From contig NZ_FNSR01000003.1 in the NCBI RefSeq assembly GCF_900104845.1, positions 1 to 64,000 of the forward strand: DNA of 64,000 nt, in the 5' to 3' direction. Below are positions 10,645 through 20,694 of the stretch, one piece after another (the first letter of the stretch is position 1; every line of letters starts with the position of its first letter). Origin of the DNA: Paraburkholderia caballeronis. Lineage in GTDB: Bacteria > Pseudomonadota > Gammaproteobacteria > Burkholderiales > Burkholderiaceae. The notes beneath the pieces are model-generated. The model was given only the letters and a program-made list of their open reading frames with translations, made no database searches and had not been told where the DNA came from. Both the position numbers and the translations under genes were made by a program.

Positions 10645-12288
10645 TCACGCCGGCACGGCTTGCCATGCGTTCGCGGTCCGCGCGGGCGCGCTGGCTTCGC
10701 GCCGGCGCGTCGCCGCCGGGTCCGCGAGCTTGAAGAGGCCGACCGTCGACAGCAGCGCGTCGGCCTGCTCCTGCAACGACGCCGCGGCCGCGCCCGACTG
10801 CTCGACGAGCGCGACGTTCTGCTGGGTCGCGCGTTCCAGATGGTCGATCATGTCGCGCACCTCGCCGATCTGCCGCGTCTGCGCGCGGCATGCGTCGTTG
10901 ATCTCGCCCATGATCGACATCACGTTGCCGGACGACGTGACCACTTCCGCGATCGTGTCGCCAGCCGAATCGACTTCGCGCGTCCCTTCGTTCACGCGCG
11001 TCACGCTCTCGCCGACGAGCGCCTTCACCTCGCCCGCCGCCTCGGCGCTATGCTGCGCGAGCTTGCGCACCTCGCTCGCGACCACCGCGAAACCGCGTCC
11101 GTGCGTGCCGGCGCGCGCCGCCTCGACGGCCGCGTTCAGCGCGAGGATGTTGGTCTGGAATGCGATCGAATTGATCACCGCGATGATCTCGCCGATCCGG
11201 TCCGACGACGCGCGGATGCCGCGCATCGATTCGGTCACGCGCCCGACCGCCGCGCCGCCGTCGCCCGCCGTCGTCGACGCGCGCTTCGACAGCGAGTCCG
11301 CGTGCATCGCGTTGCTCGCGTTCGCGGCGACGCTCGCGTCGAATTCGCCGAGCGCGCTGGTCGCCTGTTCGAGCGCGCTCGCCTGACGCCCGGTGCGCTC
11401 GCCGAGATCCGCGTTGCCCTGCGCGATCTCGCGGCTCGCCATGCTCACGCCCTCGGCCGCAAGCCGCACCTGGGTGACGATGTCCGCGAGCGTGTCGCGC
11501 ATCCGCGCCACCGTCGCCATCACGCTCGACGTATCGCCGGCGTGCAGCGCGACGCTGCGCGACAGGTCGCCTTCGCGGATCGAGTCGGCCAGCGCGATCA
11601 CGTCGCGCGGATCCGCGCCGAGCGTGCGGCCGATGCTGCGTACGACGAACCACGCGACCGCGAGACCGAGCGCGCACGCAAGCGCGGCGAGCACGCCCAT
11701 GAACAGCCGGAAGTCCGCGCTGATGCGGCGCGCCTCGGCGCCCTGCTGTTCGCTGCGCGCCTGCTCGAAGTCGATCAGCGCGTTGATCGACGCGAGCCAT
11801 TCGACGAACGCCGGACGGGCGCCGTCGAGCAGCACGCGGCGCGCGCCCTCGGCGTCGCCGCCGCGCTGGCGCGCGATCACGTCGTCGATCAGCGGCAGCG
11901 TGCGGGCGCGCGCCGCGTTGATGCGCGCATAGATCGTCCGCTCGGCCGGCACGATGCCGACGTTCGCGGCGAACAGTTGATCGAGGGGCTGCGCTGAGTG
12001 GTCGTAGTCGGCCGCGAGTTGCTGGATGTGGTCGACGACGGCCGGCAGTTCCGTCGCATCGACCAGCAGCACGTCGCGCACCGCGATCGACCGGTCGTGC
12101 ACGCTGCCGCGGAAGTTGATCGCATAACGCTCCTTCACGCCGTTCACGTCGATGATGTCGTCGAGCCGCATCCGGATGTTGTGAACCTGGTAGATCGAGA
12201 CCGCCGCCAGCGTGACGAGCGCGACGAGCAGCACGCCGAATCCGCCGATGAGTTGTGCTCGCACTGTCATGCGCCGCATCGATATCAT
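10645..12288 (-). CDS. Methyl-accepting chemotaxis protein with periplasmic four-helix-bundle sensor
   Basis: This 547-residue transmembrane chemoreceptor has TM1 at about residues 12-32, a periplasmic helical ligand domain (about 35-190; 4HB/Tar-like by length and helical character), TM2 at about 193-213, a HAMP domain, and a signalling hairpin with tip sequence [19 protein letters not shown] followed by [18 protein letters not shown] proline- and arginine-containing tail follows; no CheR-binding pentapeptide is seen. The start is ambiguous among three nearby ATGs (12288, 12279, 12270). It is convergent with the c-di-GMP gene and divergent from the fatty-acid transporter. Ligand unknown. Confidence 0.9.
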   Translation of the reverse strand: MISMRRMTVRAQLIGGFGVLLVALVTLAAVSIYQVHNIRMRLDDIIDVNGVKERYAINFRGSVHDRSIAVRDVLLVDATELPAVVDHIQQLAADYDHSAQPLDQLFAANVGIVPAERTIYARINAARARTLPLIDDVIARQRGGDAEGARRVLLDGARPAFVEWLASINALIDFEQARSEQQGAEARRISADFRLFMGVLAALACALGLAVAWFVVRSIGRTLGADPRDVIALADSIREGDLSRSVALHAGDTSSVMATVARMRDTLADIVTQVRLAAEGVSMASREIAQGNADLGERTGRQASALEQATSALGEFDASVAANASNAMHADSLSKRASTTAGDGGAAVGRVTESMRGIRASSDRIGEIIAVINSIAFQTNILALNAAVEAARAGTHGRGFAVVASEVRKLAQHSAEAAGEVKALVGESVTRVNEGTREVDSAGDTIAEVVTSSGNVMSIMGEINDACRAQTRQIGEVRDMIDHLERATQQNVALVEQSGAAAASLQEQADALLSTVGLFKLADPAATRRREASAPARTANAWQAVPA

Positions 12289-12641
12289 GATGACCCCGTA
12301 GCCGTTGTGGATTTCGCGCCGGCAGCGGCGATGCGCCGATGCGGGCTTCGTGTGGTAACAGCGGCAGGCGCCGTTTTATTCCCGGTCCGTGAACGATGGG
12401 TCGGGAAGGATGACTGAGCGCCTGTCGCGCTGTGATGAGCTTTGCCTGGGCGGCGCGAATTGGCCATTTGAAGTTCTCAATGCCGCCGATAGGGTCCGCC
12501 GCGGGTCCGTCACACAAGCCCGCACCGCGCGCGGGTTCTGCATGGAATCGGCGCTGTGAAACGCGCCGAAATATGACAGAATGGCGCCGCCGTTGCACAG
12601 GCGCGGCGATAAAAGAACAGGATGGCAAGGAGTCGAGACAG
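12289..12641. other. Divergent promoter region between a chemoreceptor and atoE-like gene
   Basis: These 353 bases hold no supported gene. Both flanking genes point outward, so both promoters must lie here. The plus-strand gene has an AAGGAG ribosome site at 12628-12633. Confidence 0.45.
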
Positions 12642-13964
12642 GTGATACAGCGTATTTCGGGTTTTTTTACTGGCGTCGTGCATCGGGTGCTGCCCGATCC
12701 GTTGATCTTCGCGATCCTGCTGACGGTGCTGACTTTCGTGCTCGCGTTCGGGCTGACACCGCAGCAACCCGCCGACCTCGCGATGATGTGGGGCACCGGC
12801 TTCTGGAACCTGCTCGCGTTCTCGATGCAGATGGCGATGATCCTCGTGACCGGCCACGCACTCGCCAGTTCGGCGCCCGTGCGGCGCCTGCTCGTCGCGC
12901 TGGCGAGCTGCGCGCGCACGCCGGCCCAGGGCGTGATGCTGGTCGCGTTCGTCGCCGCGATCGCGTGCGCGATCAACTGGGGCTTCGGCCTCGTGCTCGG
13001 CGCGATGTTCTCGCGCGAAGTCGCGCGCCGCGTGCGCGGCAGCGACTACCGGCTGCTGGTCGCATCCGCGTACATGGGGTTTCTGACGTGGCACGGCGGG
13101 CTGTCCGGCTCGGTGCCGCTCGTCGCCGCGACGAAGGGCAATCCGATGGAAAAGGCCGTCGGCCTGATCCCCGTAACCGACACGATCTTCACCGGCTATA
13201 ACGCGTTCATCACGATCGGCCTGATCGTGATGCTGCCGATTCTCGCGCGGCTGATGATGCCGAAGGAAGGCGACGTGGTGTCGGTCGATCCGGCGCTGCT
13301 CGAAGATCCGCCGGTTCCGGTGCGCAAGCTCGGCCCCGATTCGACGTTCGCGGAACGGCTCGAAGAGAGCCGCGCGCTGTCGATCCTCGTCGCGCTGCTG
13401 TGCGTCGCGTTTCTGGTGGTCCGCTTCTCGCGCAAGGGCTTCGCGCTCGACATCGACACCGTCAACCTCGTGTTCCTCGCGGCCGGCCTCGTGCTGCACG
13501 GCACGCCGATGGCCTATGCGCGCGCGGTGGCCGGCGCGGCGCGCGGCGCATCGGGCATCATGATCCAGTTCCCGTTCTATGCGGGCATCCAGGCGCTGAT
13601 GGACCACTCGGGCCTCGCGGGCATCATCACCAAGTGGTTCGTCGATATCGCGAACGTGCATACGTTCCCGCTGCTCGTGTTCCTCAGCTCGGCGGTCATC
13701 AATTTCGCGGTGCCTTCCGGCGGCGGCCACTGGGTCGTGCAGGGGCCGTTCGTGATGCCGGCCGCGCAGGCGCTCGGCGCGGACCTCGGCAAGTCGGCGA
13801 TGGCGATTGCGTACGGCGAAGCGTGGACCAACATGGCGCAGCCGTTCTGGGCGCTGCCGGCGCTCGCAATCGCCGGGCTCGGCGTGCGGGACATCATGGG
13901 GTACTGCGTGACGACGCTGCTGTTTTCCGGCGTCGTGTTCATCGCGGGGATGTACCTGTTTTGA
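12642..13964 (+). CDS. Short-chain fatty acid transporter (AtoE family)
   Basis: The 440-residue polytopic membrane protein belongs to the AtoE/short-chain fatty acid transporter family, which takes up butyrate or acetoacetate-type substrates. Features include hydrophobic helices throughout, AINWGFGLVLGAMFSREVARR, the GFLTWHGGLSGSVPL segment and the conserved PSGGGHWVVQGPFV region with GEAWTNMAQPFWALP near the end. The GTG at 12642 is preferred over upstream in-frame starts because AAGGAG lies eight bases before it and the protein begins at the usual place. It stands alone; no ato CoA-transferase genes are adjacent. Confidence 0.9.
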   Translation: MIQRISGFFTGVVHRVLPDPLIFAILLTVLTFVLAFGLTPQQPADLAMMWGTGFWNLLAFSMQMAMILVTGHALASSAPVRRLLVALASCARTPAQGVMLVAFVAAIACAINWGFGLVLGAMFSREVARRVRGSDYRLLVASAYMGFLTWHGGLSGSVPLVAATKGNPMEKAVGLIPVTDTIFTGYNAFITIGLIVMLPILARLMMPKEGDVVSVDPALLEDPPVPVRKLGPDSTFAERLEESRALSILVALLCVAFLVVRFSRKGFALDIDTVNLVFLAAGLVLHGTPMAYARAVAGAARGASGIMIQFPFYAGIQALMDHSGLAGIITKWFVDIANVHTFPLLVFLSSAVINFAVPSGGGHWVVQGPFVMPAAQALGADLGKSAMAIAYGEAWTNMAQPFWALPALAIAGLGVRDIMGYCVTTLLFSGVVFIAGMYLF

Positions 13965-14730
13965 GGGGCGCTCCGCGGATGTGAGCGGGGCGAAGCCGGT
14001 TATGGCGCCTGCCTGCATCAGGCCGTATCGGATCGCCGACCTCTCGCGTCCGCGCTTGCGTTGAGCAGCGGGACGCTGCCTCGCCCGCCGTCGAATTCGT
14101 GGAAATACCCGATCGGGAAAGCCGGATCAAACGATGGGGGCCGCTATTTCGGCGAATCCCCCGGTAAATAAAAAGCTGCCCGCAATTCGTAGCTGCGCTG
14201 CGTTTCCTCCGCCTGCGCTCAATTCGCCTGCCGGCATTCGTGGACGTCCGGCGTTTTCGACGCGGTGTACGTTCCGCCTCCGACGGCAAGCCAATTCCCT
14301 CGACCGGCCACAGACTGGCGGTCGTTGCCAGGCCGCGCACGATTGTGCCCGCGAGAAGGATCGAACCGCGCCGGGAAGGCCGCTTACCCGGTCGCGGACG
14401 CCGTGAAAGAAAGGCGTAGCGTACTCTCCGACGCTCATGGAGCGGTCCTTGCGCGACAGCGCCAGGGCGTCGGCGTTTAGCGGCATTGCCATGCTGGTTC
14501 GCAGAAATCCCAGGCAGAACAATATTAATTCTGAATCGAACGATGATGGAGAAGGACTCCCAAGCATTGGGCATTGGACACCCCCATTGCGGTGCCGCAG
14601 CCCCAATAAATTACAAATGGAAAGCTTGAATGGCGACTTGCAAACGTTTGCTTAAAAGATATGACCATTTGATTAAAATCAGGCACGGCTTGTGCATTGG
14701 TATTGCTAAACACTCAAAAACGGAAACTCC
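13965..14730. other. Long intergenic region of lower GC, no supported gene
   Basis: These 766 bases between atoE-like and the soluble chemoreceptor hold only short frames without ribosome sites or recognisable products. Composition is more AT-rich than neighbours, particularly at 14150-14180 and 14500-14720. The last 90 bases contain a perfect 12-bp palindrome (listed separately) and presumably the promoter of the next gene. Confidence 0.45.
14640..14651. promoter_or_regulatory. Perfect palindrome GCAAACGTTTGC, LacI/PurR-type operator candidate
   Basis: The 12-base palindrome has a central CG and AAACGTTT core like operators of LacI-family regulators. It is 80 bases upstream of the soluble chemoreceptor start. 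No LacI-family gene lies nearby, so the regulator, if any, is unlinked. Confidence 0.4.
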
Positions 14731-15765
14731 ATGTCGAATCCACAAGCCATTGTCGAACTGACGCATGAAGTAAGACGCCTTGCCACCGGCAAGATCAACG
14801 AGATCAACGACATCAACCGCGAAACCACCTTTCTAGCGTTGAACGCGCTCATCGAAGCAGCGCGCGCGGGCAATGCGGGCAAGGGTTTCGCCGTCGTAGC
14901 GAACCAGGTGAAGTATGTCTCGAAGCGCATTTCCGAAATCACCACAGGGTTGAACAAGGAACTGGCGGGTTCGCTGTCGACGCTGACCGAACTCGGCGAC
15001 AGCATGATCGAGCGGTTGCAGTCGCATGACGGCCAGCGTTGCGCCGATCTTGCGCTGAACATGATCGACGTCGTCGACCGGAATCTGTACGAGCGGTCGT
15101 GCGACGTTCGATGGTGGGCGACCGATTCGGCGGTGGTCGAATGTCTCGTGGATCAGAACGATGCGTCGGCGGACCATGCGAGCAGCCGGCTGGCGGTGAT
15201 CCTCGACAGCTATACGGTCTATCGCGATCTGTGGGTCGTCGATGCGAACGGCGTGGTCGTTGCGAATGGCCGTCACGATGTCTACCCGGTGCGCGGTCAC
15301 AATGTCTCCAGCGCGGAGTGGTTCCGCGCCGCGCTGAAGACGAAGTCGGGTGCGGATTACGTTGCATCGGATATCGAAACGGTCGCGCCGCTTCGCGGCG
15401 CACAGGTTGCCACTTACTCGACTGCGATCCGCGAAGGCGGAGCCGTCAACGGGCGCGTGCTCGGCGCGCTGGTGATCTTCTTCGACTGGGCGCCGCAGGC
15501 CGACGCGGTGGTGAAGGGAGTCCGTCTGAGCGACGAAGAGTGGCAGCGGACGCGCTGCATGATCGTCGATTCGTCGTTCCGCGTGATCGCCGCATCCGAT
15601 AGCAAAGGCATACTGGCGGAACGTTTTCACCTTCAGGCCAACGGCAAGCGGTCCGGATACTACGCCGCGCCGAACGGCACCGTCGTATCGTTTGCCGTTA
15701 CGCCGGGCTACGAAACATATCGCGGGCTGGGCTGGTATGGCGTGGTTGTGCAGCGGCTCGCGTAG
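14731..15765 (+). CDS. Membrane-free chemoreceptor with N-terminal signalling hairpin and C-terminal Cache domain
   Basis: The 344-residue protein starts almost directly with the tip of an MCP signalling hairpin (about residues 20-75: NRETTFLALNALIEAARAG followed by GKGFAVVANQVKYVS). It continues through helical sequence into a Cache-like sensor at about 130-340 (YRDLWVVDANGVVVANGR, SSAEWFRAALKTKSGADYV, DIETVAPL, GLGWYGVVVQRLA). No signal peptide or membrane helix is present, so it should be cytoplasmic. This order is the reverse of ordinary receptors, where the sensor comes first, and the hairpin arms are short. Start follows GGAAAC. It stands alone; GC is lower than the block to its left. 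Confidence 0.85.
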   Translation: MSNPQAIVELTHEVRRLATGKINEINDINRETTFLALNALIEAARAGNAGKGFAVVANQVKYVSKRISEITTGLNKELAGSLSTLTELGDSMIERLQSHDGQRCADLALNMIDVVDRNLYERSCDVRWWATDSAVVECLVDQNDASADHASSRLAVILDSYTVYRDLWVVDANGVVVANGRHDVYPVRGHNVSSAEWFRAALKTKSGADYVASDIETVAPLRGAQVATYSTAIREGGAVNGRVLGALVIFFDWAPQADAVVKGVRLSDEEWQRTRCMIVDSSFRVIAASDSKGILAERFHLQANGKRSGYYAAPNGTVVSFAVTPGYETYRGLGWYGVVVQRLA

Positions 15766-16121
15766 AAGCGGTATCGAAGTGCGCGGCGTGCTGTAGACCG
15801 CAGCATGCCGCGCCGATGGCGAAGTCTTCACGACCTGCACCAGTGCGTGCATCACGAGCACGACACGCCCGGCCGTATTACGCGGCGTAGCCCGCCTCAT
15901 GGCAAGCGGCCCGGACAAGGTCCGGCGTCGCGCGCCTCCTCCTCGTCGGCCATCGGGTCCGGCAATCCCCGAAAGCGGCTGACGAAAAAAGCAACGCCCG
16001 TTTCCGTTACGCCCCGCGTTGCAAGTCTTCGACGCTAGAATCGGCGCGACGCTGGCCCATCGATCCCGCACAACGGATGAAACCGGACCCGCGTCGAGCG
16101 GCGAGACGTCCACCCGATTCG
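15766..16121. other. Intergenic region between convergent chemoreceptor genes
   Basis: These 356 bases hold no supported gene. A minus-strand intrinsic terminator sits at 15985-16022; nothing else was recognised. Confidence 0.45.
15985..16022 (-). terminator. Intrinsic terminator for the minus-strand chemoreceptor
   Basis: Read on the minus strand, GCAACGC (16022-16016) pairs with GCGTTGC (15997-15991) and is followed by six Ts. It is about 100 bases past the stop of the PAS chemoreceptor gene. Confidence 0.6.
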
Positions 16122-17696
16122 CTAGAAGTGAAACGCGCCCATGGTGGAACGCAGCCGCGTACTCTGTTCGCTCAACACGGCCGCCGTTCGCGCGGCGTTT
16201 TCCACCATCCCGGCGTTCTGCTGGGTGGTCCGGTCTATCTGCGCCACCGCCGTCCCGACTTCGACGATCCCCCGCTGCTGTTCCGCCGAGGCAATCGAGA
16301 TCTTCGAAATCAACCCGGAAACGCTTTGCGACGACGCGACGATACGCTCGATCGTCTGCCGGGCCTCGGTCACGACCTCGGCTCCGCGCCGGCTCTGATC
16401 GACGGAGTCGTTGACCAGCTCCTTGATCTCCTTCGCCGCCGCGGCGCTGCGCTGCGCGAGGCTGCGCACTTCGGCGGCCACCACCGCGAACCCGCGCCCT
16501 TCGGTTCCGGCCCGCGCGGCTTCGACCGCGGCGTTCAGCGCCAGGATGTTCGTCTGGAACGCGATGCTTTCGATGACGGCGGAGATGCCCGACACGCGTC
16601 CCGCGCCGGCGATGATGCTCTCCATCGTCGATTGCACGCCGGCAATCGAGCCCGCGCCTTCCGCGGCCGCATGCGATGCGTCGCCGGCCAGTTCGGCCGC
16701 CTGCTTCGCGCTCTCGGCATTGACCTTCACCGCGTTCATCAACTCGGCCATCGCCGCCGAGGTCTGTTCCAGCGCCGACGCCTGATCGTCCGTTCGCGCG
16801 GACAGTTCCCGATTGGCCGTCACGATCTCGCTTGCCTTGCCGCCCACGGTTTCCGTGATGCCCTGCGCCTCCAGGACCATGCCGATGAGACTGCGATGCA
16901 TCGCGCCCAATGTCGATGCGAGTTTGCCCGCTTCATCGTGGGAATCGCGGTTCGGCAGTTCGCACGCGAGGTCCCCCGCCGCGAGGCGCTGGCACGTCTC
17001 GATCAGCGCACGCATCTGCACCACCGCGCTTTGCCGGATGACCACGCCCGAGCGGAGCAGCAGCGCGACGCAGGCAAAGCCGATGGCCATAGCGGCCGCG
17101 CCTCTGCCGCTGTCGATCCCGTTGTAACCGGGCGCAGCGAGCATGGCAGCCAGAACAACCAGGATGCCGGCGCATTGCTTCAGATGCCCGTCGACGGTCC
17201 CGGGCCAGAACCAGCGAACGCAGCCGCGCAACCCGGTGCGCATGATGCGTCCGTTGCGAACGGCGAATCCGGACGACCCGCGCTTCAACGCGCGATATGC
17301 GTTCCCGGCAAGCTCGATCTTCTGCCGGGCCGGCCTGGACCTGACCGTCGTATAACCGGCATGACGCCCCTCGATCACGGTGGGCGTCACCGTGACGTCG
17401 GCCCAGAAGTATCGGCCGTCCTTGCGGCGATGCTTCATCACGCCGCTCCACGCGCCGTTGGTTTTCAGCGTCTTCCACAGATCGGCCGACACCTGGTCCG
17501 GCATGTCCGGGTGGTACAGCAGATTGCTCGGCGCGCCTTGCAGTTCGTCCATCGTGTAGCCGCTGACACGCGCAAATGCCGGATTTACGTAGCAGATCTT
17601 GGCGTCGGCGTCGTTGCGGGTAATGAGAAAATCGCGATCGTCGAACTGATATTCGCCCGACCCGCTCACGTCGTGGTCAGGTTGTTGAGCCTGCAT
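16122..17696 (-). CDS. PAS-containing methyl-accepting chemotaxis protein (Aer-like), second copy
   Basis: The 524-residue receptor has the same plan as the gene at 5765: PAS at about 20-125 ([52 protein letters not shown]), two close membrane helices at about 175-215, HAMP-like linker, and a hairpin with [19 protein letters not shown]. The start at 17696 ([11 protein letters not shown]) is chosen because GGAGA lies about nine bases upstream; an upstream in-frame ATG at 17768 would add 24 arginine-rich residues. It follows the GTPase pair by 91 bases on the same strand and might be co-transcribed with them. Confidence 0.9.
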   Translation of the reverse strand: MQAQQPDHDVSGSGEYQFDDRDFLITRNDADAKICYVNPAFARVSGYTMDELQGAPSNLLYHPDMPDQVSADLWKTLKTNGAWSGVMKHRRKDGRYFWADVTVTPTVIEGRHAGYTTVRSRPARQKIELAGNAYRALKRGSSGFAVRNGRIMRTGLRGCVRWFWPGTVDGHLKQCAGILVVLAAMLAAPGYNGIDSGRGAAAMAIGFACVALLLRSGVVIRQSAVVQMRALIETCQRLAAGDLACELPNRDSHDEAGKLASTLGAMHRSLIGMVLEAQGITETVGGKASEIVTANRELSARTDDQASALEQTSAAMAELMNAVKVNAESAKQAAELAGDASHAAAEGAGSIAGVQSTMESIIAGAGRVSGISAVIESIAFQTNILALNAAVEAARAGTEGRGFAVVAAEVRSLAQRSAAAAKEIKELVNDSVDQSRRGAEVVTEARQTIERIVASSQSVSGLISKISIASAEQQRGIVEVGTAVAQIDRTTQQNAGMVENAARTAAVLSEQSTRLRSTMGAFHF

Positions 17697-17787
17697 GTGG
17701 GGATGTCTCCTCTTTGTTGCGTATCCTGGCCGCGTCCGGGTCGGCGCGAATCCGCCCCGCCGTTGCAATGAATCTGAAAATCGGCCT

Positions 17788-19368
17788 TCACGCAGCGCCG
17801 GAACGCAACCGCTGCTTCAGATCCCGCAGTTCCCGCTCGCCGGTCCATAGCACCTGCTTCAGGCTGTCGGACTGCGACGCCAGTTGCCCGATCGACGCGC
17901 GGCACTGGTCCGCTGCATGGCTGGCAAGACTCAGCAGACTTTCACGAACGGCCTGCACCAGTTCGCCATGCAGACGCCGGTAATCGACGCCCACCACCTG
18001 GTCCGGATGACCGCTGCCTGCCGCCTGTGCGACCACGATGTCCTCGTATCCCGCATCGTCGGCGACGGTTATCGTGGCGAGCGCGGGGTCGGTCGCAACG
18101 ACGTATCCGGCCAGGTGCTCGTTCGCCTCGCGCGTGAACGCGTCGAGGACCGACTGCGAAAGGCCGTTCCGGATCGCCGTCACGTCGTGCGTTTCGGCAT
18201 GACGTTCCAGCAGTTCGGGCAACGTCGGCATCACGCTGCGCCAGATGCCCGCCGCGATTTTTTCCCGTTGCTGTTCGAGCAGATCGACGGCGGTTCGCGA
18301 CGCTTCGTCCATCTGATCCAGCAACGGCAGCACGTCCCGCAACAACGTCCGCAGAACGTTTTCTTCCAGATGGTGCAGCAATATCTCCGCGCACTTGCGC
18401 CGCTTGTAGGCCAGGGCGGGTTCGCCGATCGCGAGCAGCGCGCCGTAGAGCCTGTCGAATCCCGCTTCGGTCAGGGCCGCCGGGGTTTGCCCCTGCTCGC
18501 GCGCCACGTGAACCGACAGCGACACAGGCGTTCTCAACAGCGCCGCGTCCACGCCCATTGCCACGAGTTTTCCCGCCGCCCGCGCCGCGACGTCCGCTTC
18601 CTGAAGCGCGCGATTCCGCGCGGTCTTGTTGCGCAGCGCCTTCACGATCTCGCCGTCGATCTCGTCTTCGTCGTATGCGTCGCTGCGCGTCACGACCGGC
18701 AGCAGCGGCTTGTTGCGATGAAGCTCGCGGGCGATATCGTCCAGCTCCTGCACCTGCCCCGGCGACGTGGAACTGGTCAGCCACAACACCGCATCGGCGC
18801 TGTCGGTGAAACGCTGGGTCAGCGCCGCGTTCTCCAGCGTCATCGAATGCAATCCCGGCGTGTCGAGCAACACCAGGTTTTCGCCAAGACGCACGCCTTG
18901 CAGCCGGGCCGTGGTTTCGGTCGTACCTTCCTCCAGACGCGCCGACGTCTCGACAATGCGACCGCTGTCGAGATGAAAATACTGCACCGCTTTCCCGTGA
19001 GCGGCGAAGCGATCGGCGAGGAAGTTACAGAGCGAACTCTTGCCGGCGTTGAACTTGCCGAACACCAGCAGCAGCACCTTGTCGTCGAAATGGTCGGCCA
19101 GGGCGCTGGCCGGCTCCAGACTGGCCCATTGCCGCGCCCATGACGGAACGGCATCCCGCAACAGGGTGTTGATCGCGTCCGCGTTTCGAGCCAGGGGGCT
19201 ACGTTCGGTCAGGCCGCGGGATACCAGACGATGCGCCTGAAGCTCGACACACAGTCTCTCGAACCACGCATTCAGCGAATCCAGGATCGCGCCGAGATCC
19301 TGCGCGACAAACTCGAACGCATCGACCTCCGCGATGAAGCGATGTTCGTTGCCGAGGTCCGTTTTCAT
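17788..19368 (-). CDS. Dynamin-like GTPase, second gene of a pair
   Basis: The 526-residue protein has a large dynamin-superfamily GTPase domain: G1 GKFNAGKSS at 104-112, a threonine-rich G2 ([11 protein letters not shown], about 146-156), G3 DTPG at 169-172 and G4 TRSD at 227-230. The long C-terminal half is helical with heptad-like stretches ([25 protein letters not shown]) and ends [20 protein letters not shown], as expected for a stalk. No clear transmembrane helix is seen. Its ATG overlaps the stop of the upstream GTPase by four bases (ATGA). Bacterial dynamin-like proteins remodel membranes and often work as hetero-pairs; the role here is not known. Confidence 0.82.
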   Translation of the reverse strand: MKTDLGNEHRFIAEVDAFEFVAQDLGAILDSLNAWFERLCVELQAHRLVSRGLTERSPLARNADAINTLLRDAVPSWARQWASLEPASALADHFDDKVLLLVFGKFNAGKSSLCNFLADRFAAHGKAVQYFHLDSGRIVETSARLEEGTTETTARLQGVRLGENLVLLDTPGLHSMTLENAALTQRFTDSADAVLWLTSSTSPGQVQELDDIARELHRNKPLLPVVTRSDAYDEDEIDGEIVKALRNKTARNRALQEADVAARAAGKLVAMGVDAALLRTPVSLSVHVAREQGQTPAALTEAGFDRLYGALLAIGEPALAYKRRKCAEILLHHLEENVLRTLLRDVLPLLDQMDEASRTAVDLLEQQREKIAAGIWRSVMPTLPELLERHAETHDVTAIRNGLSQSVLDAFTREANEHLAGYVVATDPALATITVADDAGYEDIVVAQAAGSGHPDQVVGVDYRRLHGELVQAVRESLLSLASHAADQCRASIGQLASQSDSLKQVLWTGERELRDLKQRLRSGAA

Positions 19369-20621
19369 GCGCGTTCTTCCAACTGGTCCAGCGCAGCCGA
19401 TGCCTTGTCCGACGCGGCCATGGCCGCTTCGGTTTGCGCGATCAGCGAGGCCAGCGCCTGCCGGTCTCCAGAGCGTTCGTAATAGTGGCCGAACTCGCGC
19501 TGCATGCGCTGCCGGCCCGGCTCTTCGCAGAACATTCTGCGCAAGTCCTTGCGGAATTTCACGGACACGCCCATCACGGCGATCATCACGGTATTCAGGC
19601 TGCGCGCCGCCGTATGCTGCTCCGACGGCAGGTCGATCACGCCATGCCCCGCCAGAAAACCGTCGATTTCGATGCAGGCGCGCGAATACGCGATCTGGAT
19701 GTGCGCGCGCTCCAGCTTGCCCGCGGTGATCGCATACGCATCCTTCGCGGAGTCCGGCACGATGGCATGGTCTTCGCCCAGCGCATCCAGCATCGCGGCG
19801 ATGTCGCCGCCCACCTTGTCGATGACGGCCTTCAGGCCCCGGCTAAAGTCGTGCCGCTGCCGTTGCTGCGTGTCGCGCAACGCTTCGAGCGATTGCCTCT
19901 GCGCGGCGCGAAGCTGTGCCAGTTCCGCACGAATTTCCCCGTACAAAAGCGCGGTTTCATGCGCACGCGCGCCCGGCACGCGGGCCAACGCGTCGTCCAG
20001 TGCCGCGAGCAGCGCGGGAATTCCGCTGCGCTCCTGAAGCAGTTTCTTCGCACCCTCCACGCCCTTGCGATGGCGCGTGGACGAAACCGCATTCAGTTCG
20101 ACGCCCGGCATCTGCGCGCCGATGGCGCTTGCGACCGTTTGCAGTTCGGTCTCGTCGGCCAGTTGATCCACTTGCGACAGCACGAACAACGTTTGCCGCT
20201 TCGTTCTGCCTGCGTCCGTGCGCAGTTCGGCCAGCAGCGACCGTTCCTTCGCATCCAGTTCGCCTTCCTTCGCGGAGTGGACGAACAGCCGGATATCCGA
20301 TCGCCGCCACGCGGCCTGCAGCGCATGGGAGTCGTCCTGCGCGCCGGCGTCCGCGTCGAGCCCCGGCGCGTCCAGCCACCGCACGCCGCGATGCACGCGG
20401 TCCGACAACGTCACGGTCTCGCGCCGGTCCGCCACGGCGAAGATATCGTCGCCGATCAGTTCGTTCAGCAACCGGCTCTTGCCGTGGTTGTATTTGCCGA
20501 CGACGGTGACAACGGGTTCGATCCCGTCGGCCAGGCATTGCAGCCGCGCCAGATCGCCGGCGCGGCCCGGCAGCACCGATACGACCTCGCGTACTGCCTG
20601 TTCACGAATCTCGCTGGACAA
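19365..20621 (-). CDS. Dynamin-like GTPase, first gene of a pair
   Basis: The protein, about 418 residues, carries G1 GKYNHGKSR at 42-50, a G2 threonine in RETVTLSD, G3 DAPG at 84-87 and G4 SQVD at 149-152. A helical C-terminal region follows (about 240-418). It is shorter than its partner, with the GTPase domain near the N-terminus. No in-frame ATG gives a sensible start. A TTG at about 20621 is chosen because GAGGGG lies some nine bases upstream and the upstream residues are a shadow of ridA. The four-base overlap with the downstream GTPase indicates coupled translation and probably a hetero-oligomer. Function unknown; membrane fission, fusion or defence are possible. Confidence 0.78.
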   Translation of the reverse strand: MSSEIREQAVREVVSVLPGRAGDLARLQCLADGIEPVVTVVGKYNHGKSRLLNELIGDDIFAVADRRETVTLSDRVHRGVRWLDAPGLDADAGAQDDSHALQAAWRRSDIRLFVHSAKEGELDAKERSLLAELRTDAGRTKRQTLFVLSQVDQLADETELQTVASAIGAQMPGVELNAVSSTRHRKGVEGAKKLLQERSGIPALLAALDDALARVPGARAHETALLYGEIRAELAQLRAAQRQSLEALRDTQQRQRHDFSRGLKAVIDKVGGDIAAMLDALGEDHAIVPDSAKDAYAITAGKLERAHIQIAYSRACIEIDGFLAGHGVIDLPSEQHTAARSLNTVMIAVMGVSVKFRKDLRRMFCEEPGRQRMQREFGHYYERSGDRQALASLIAQTEAAMAASDKASAALDQLEERA

Positions 20622-20694
20622 TCTTCGGCCCCTCAGGTTTGCTGAAATCCGGACAGCGCCGCGTCGCCCGTCCCTTCGCACGAGCGTGCCGGCA

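Noticed and set aside
14127..14606. Minus-strand frame in the 766-base gap
   Set aside because: No ribosome site and no recognisable product; residues look like random translation.
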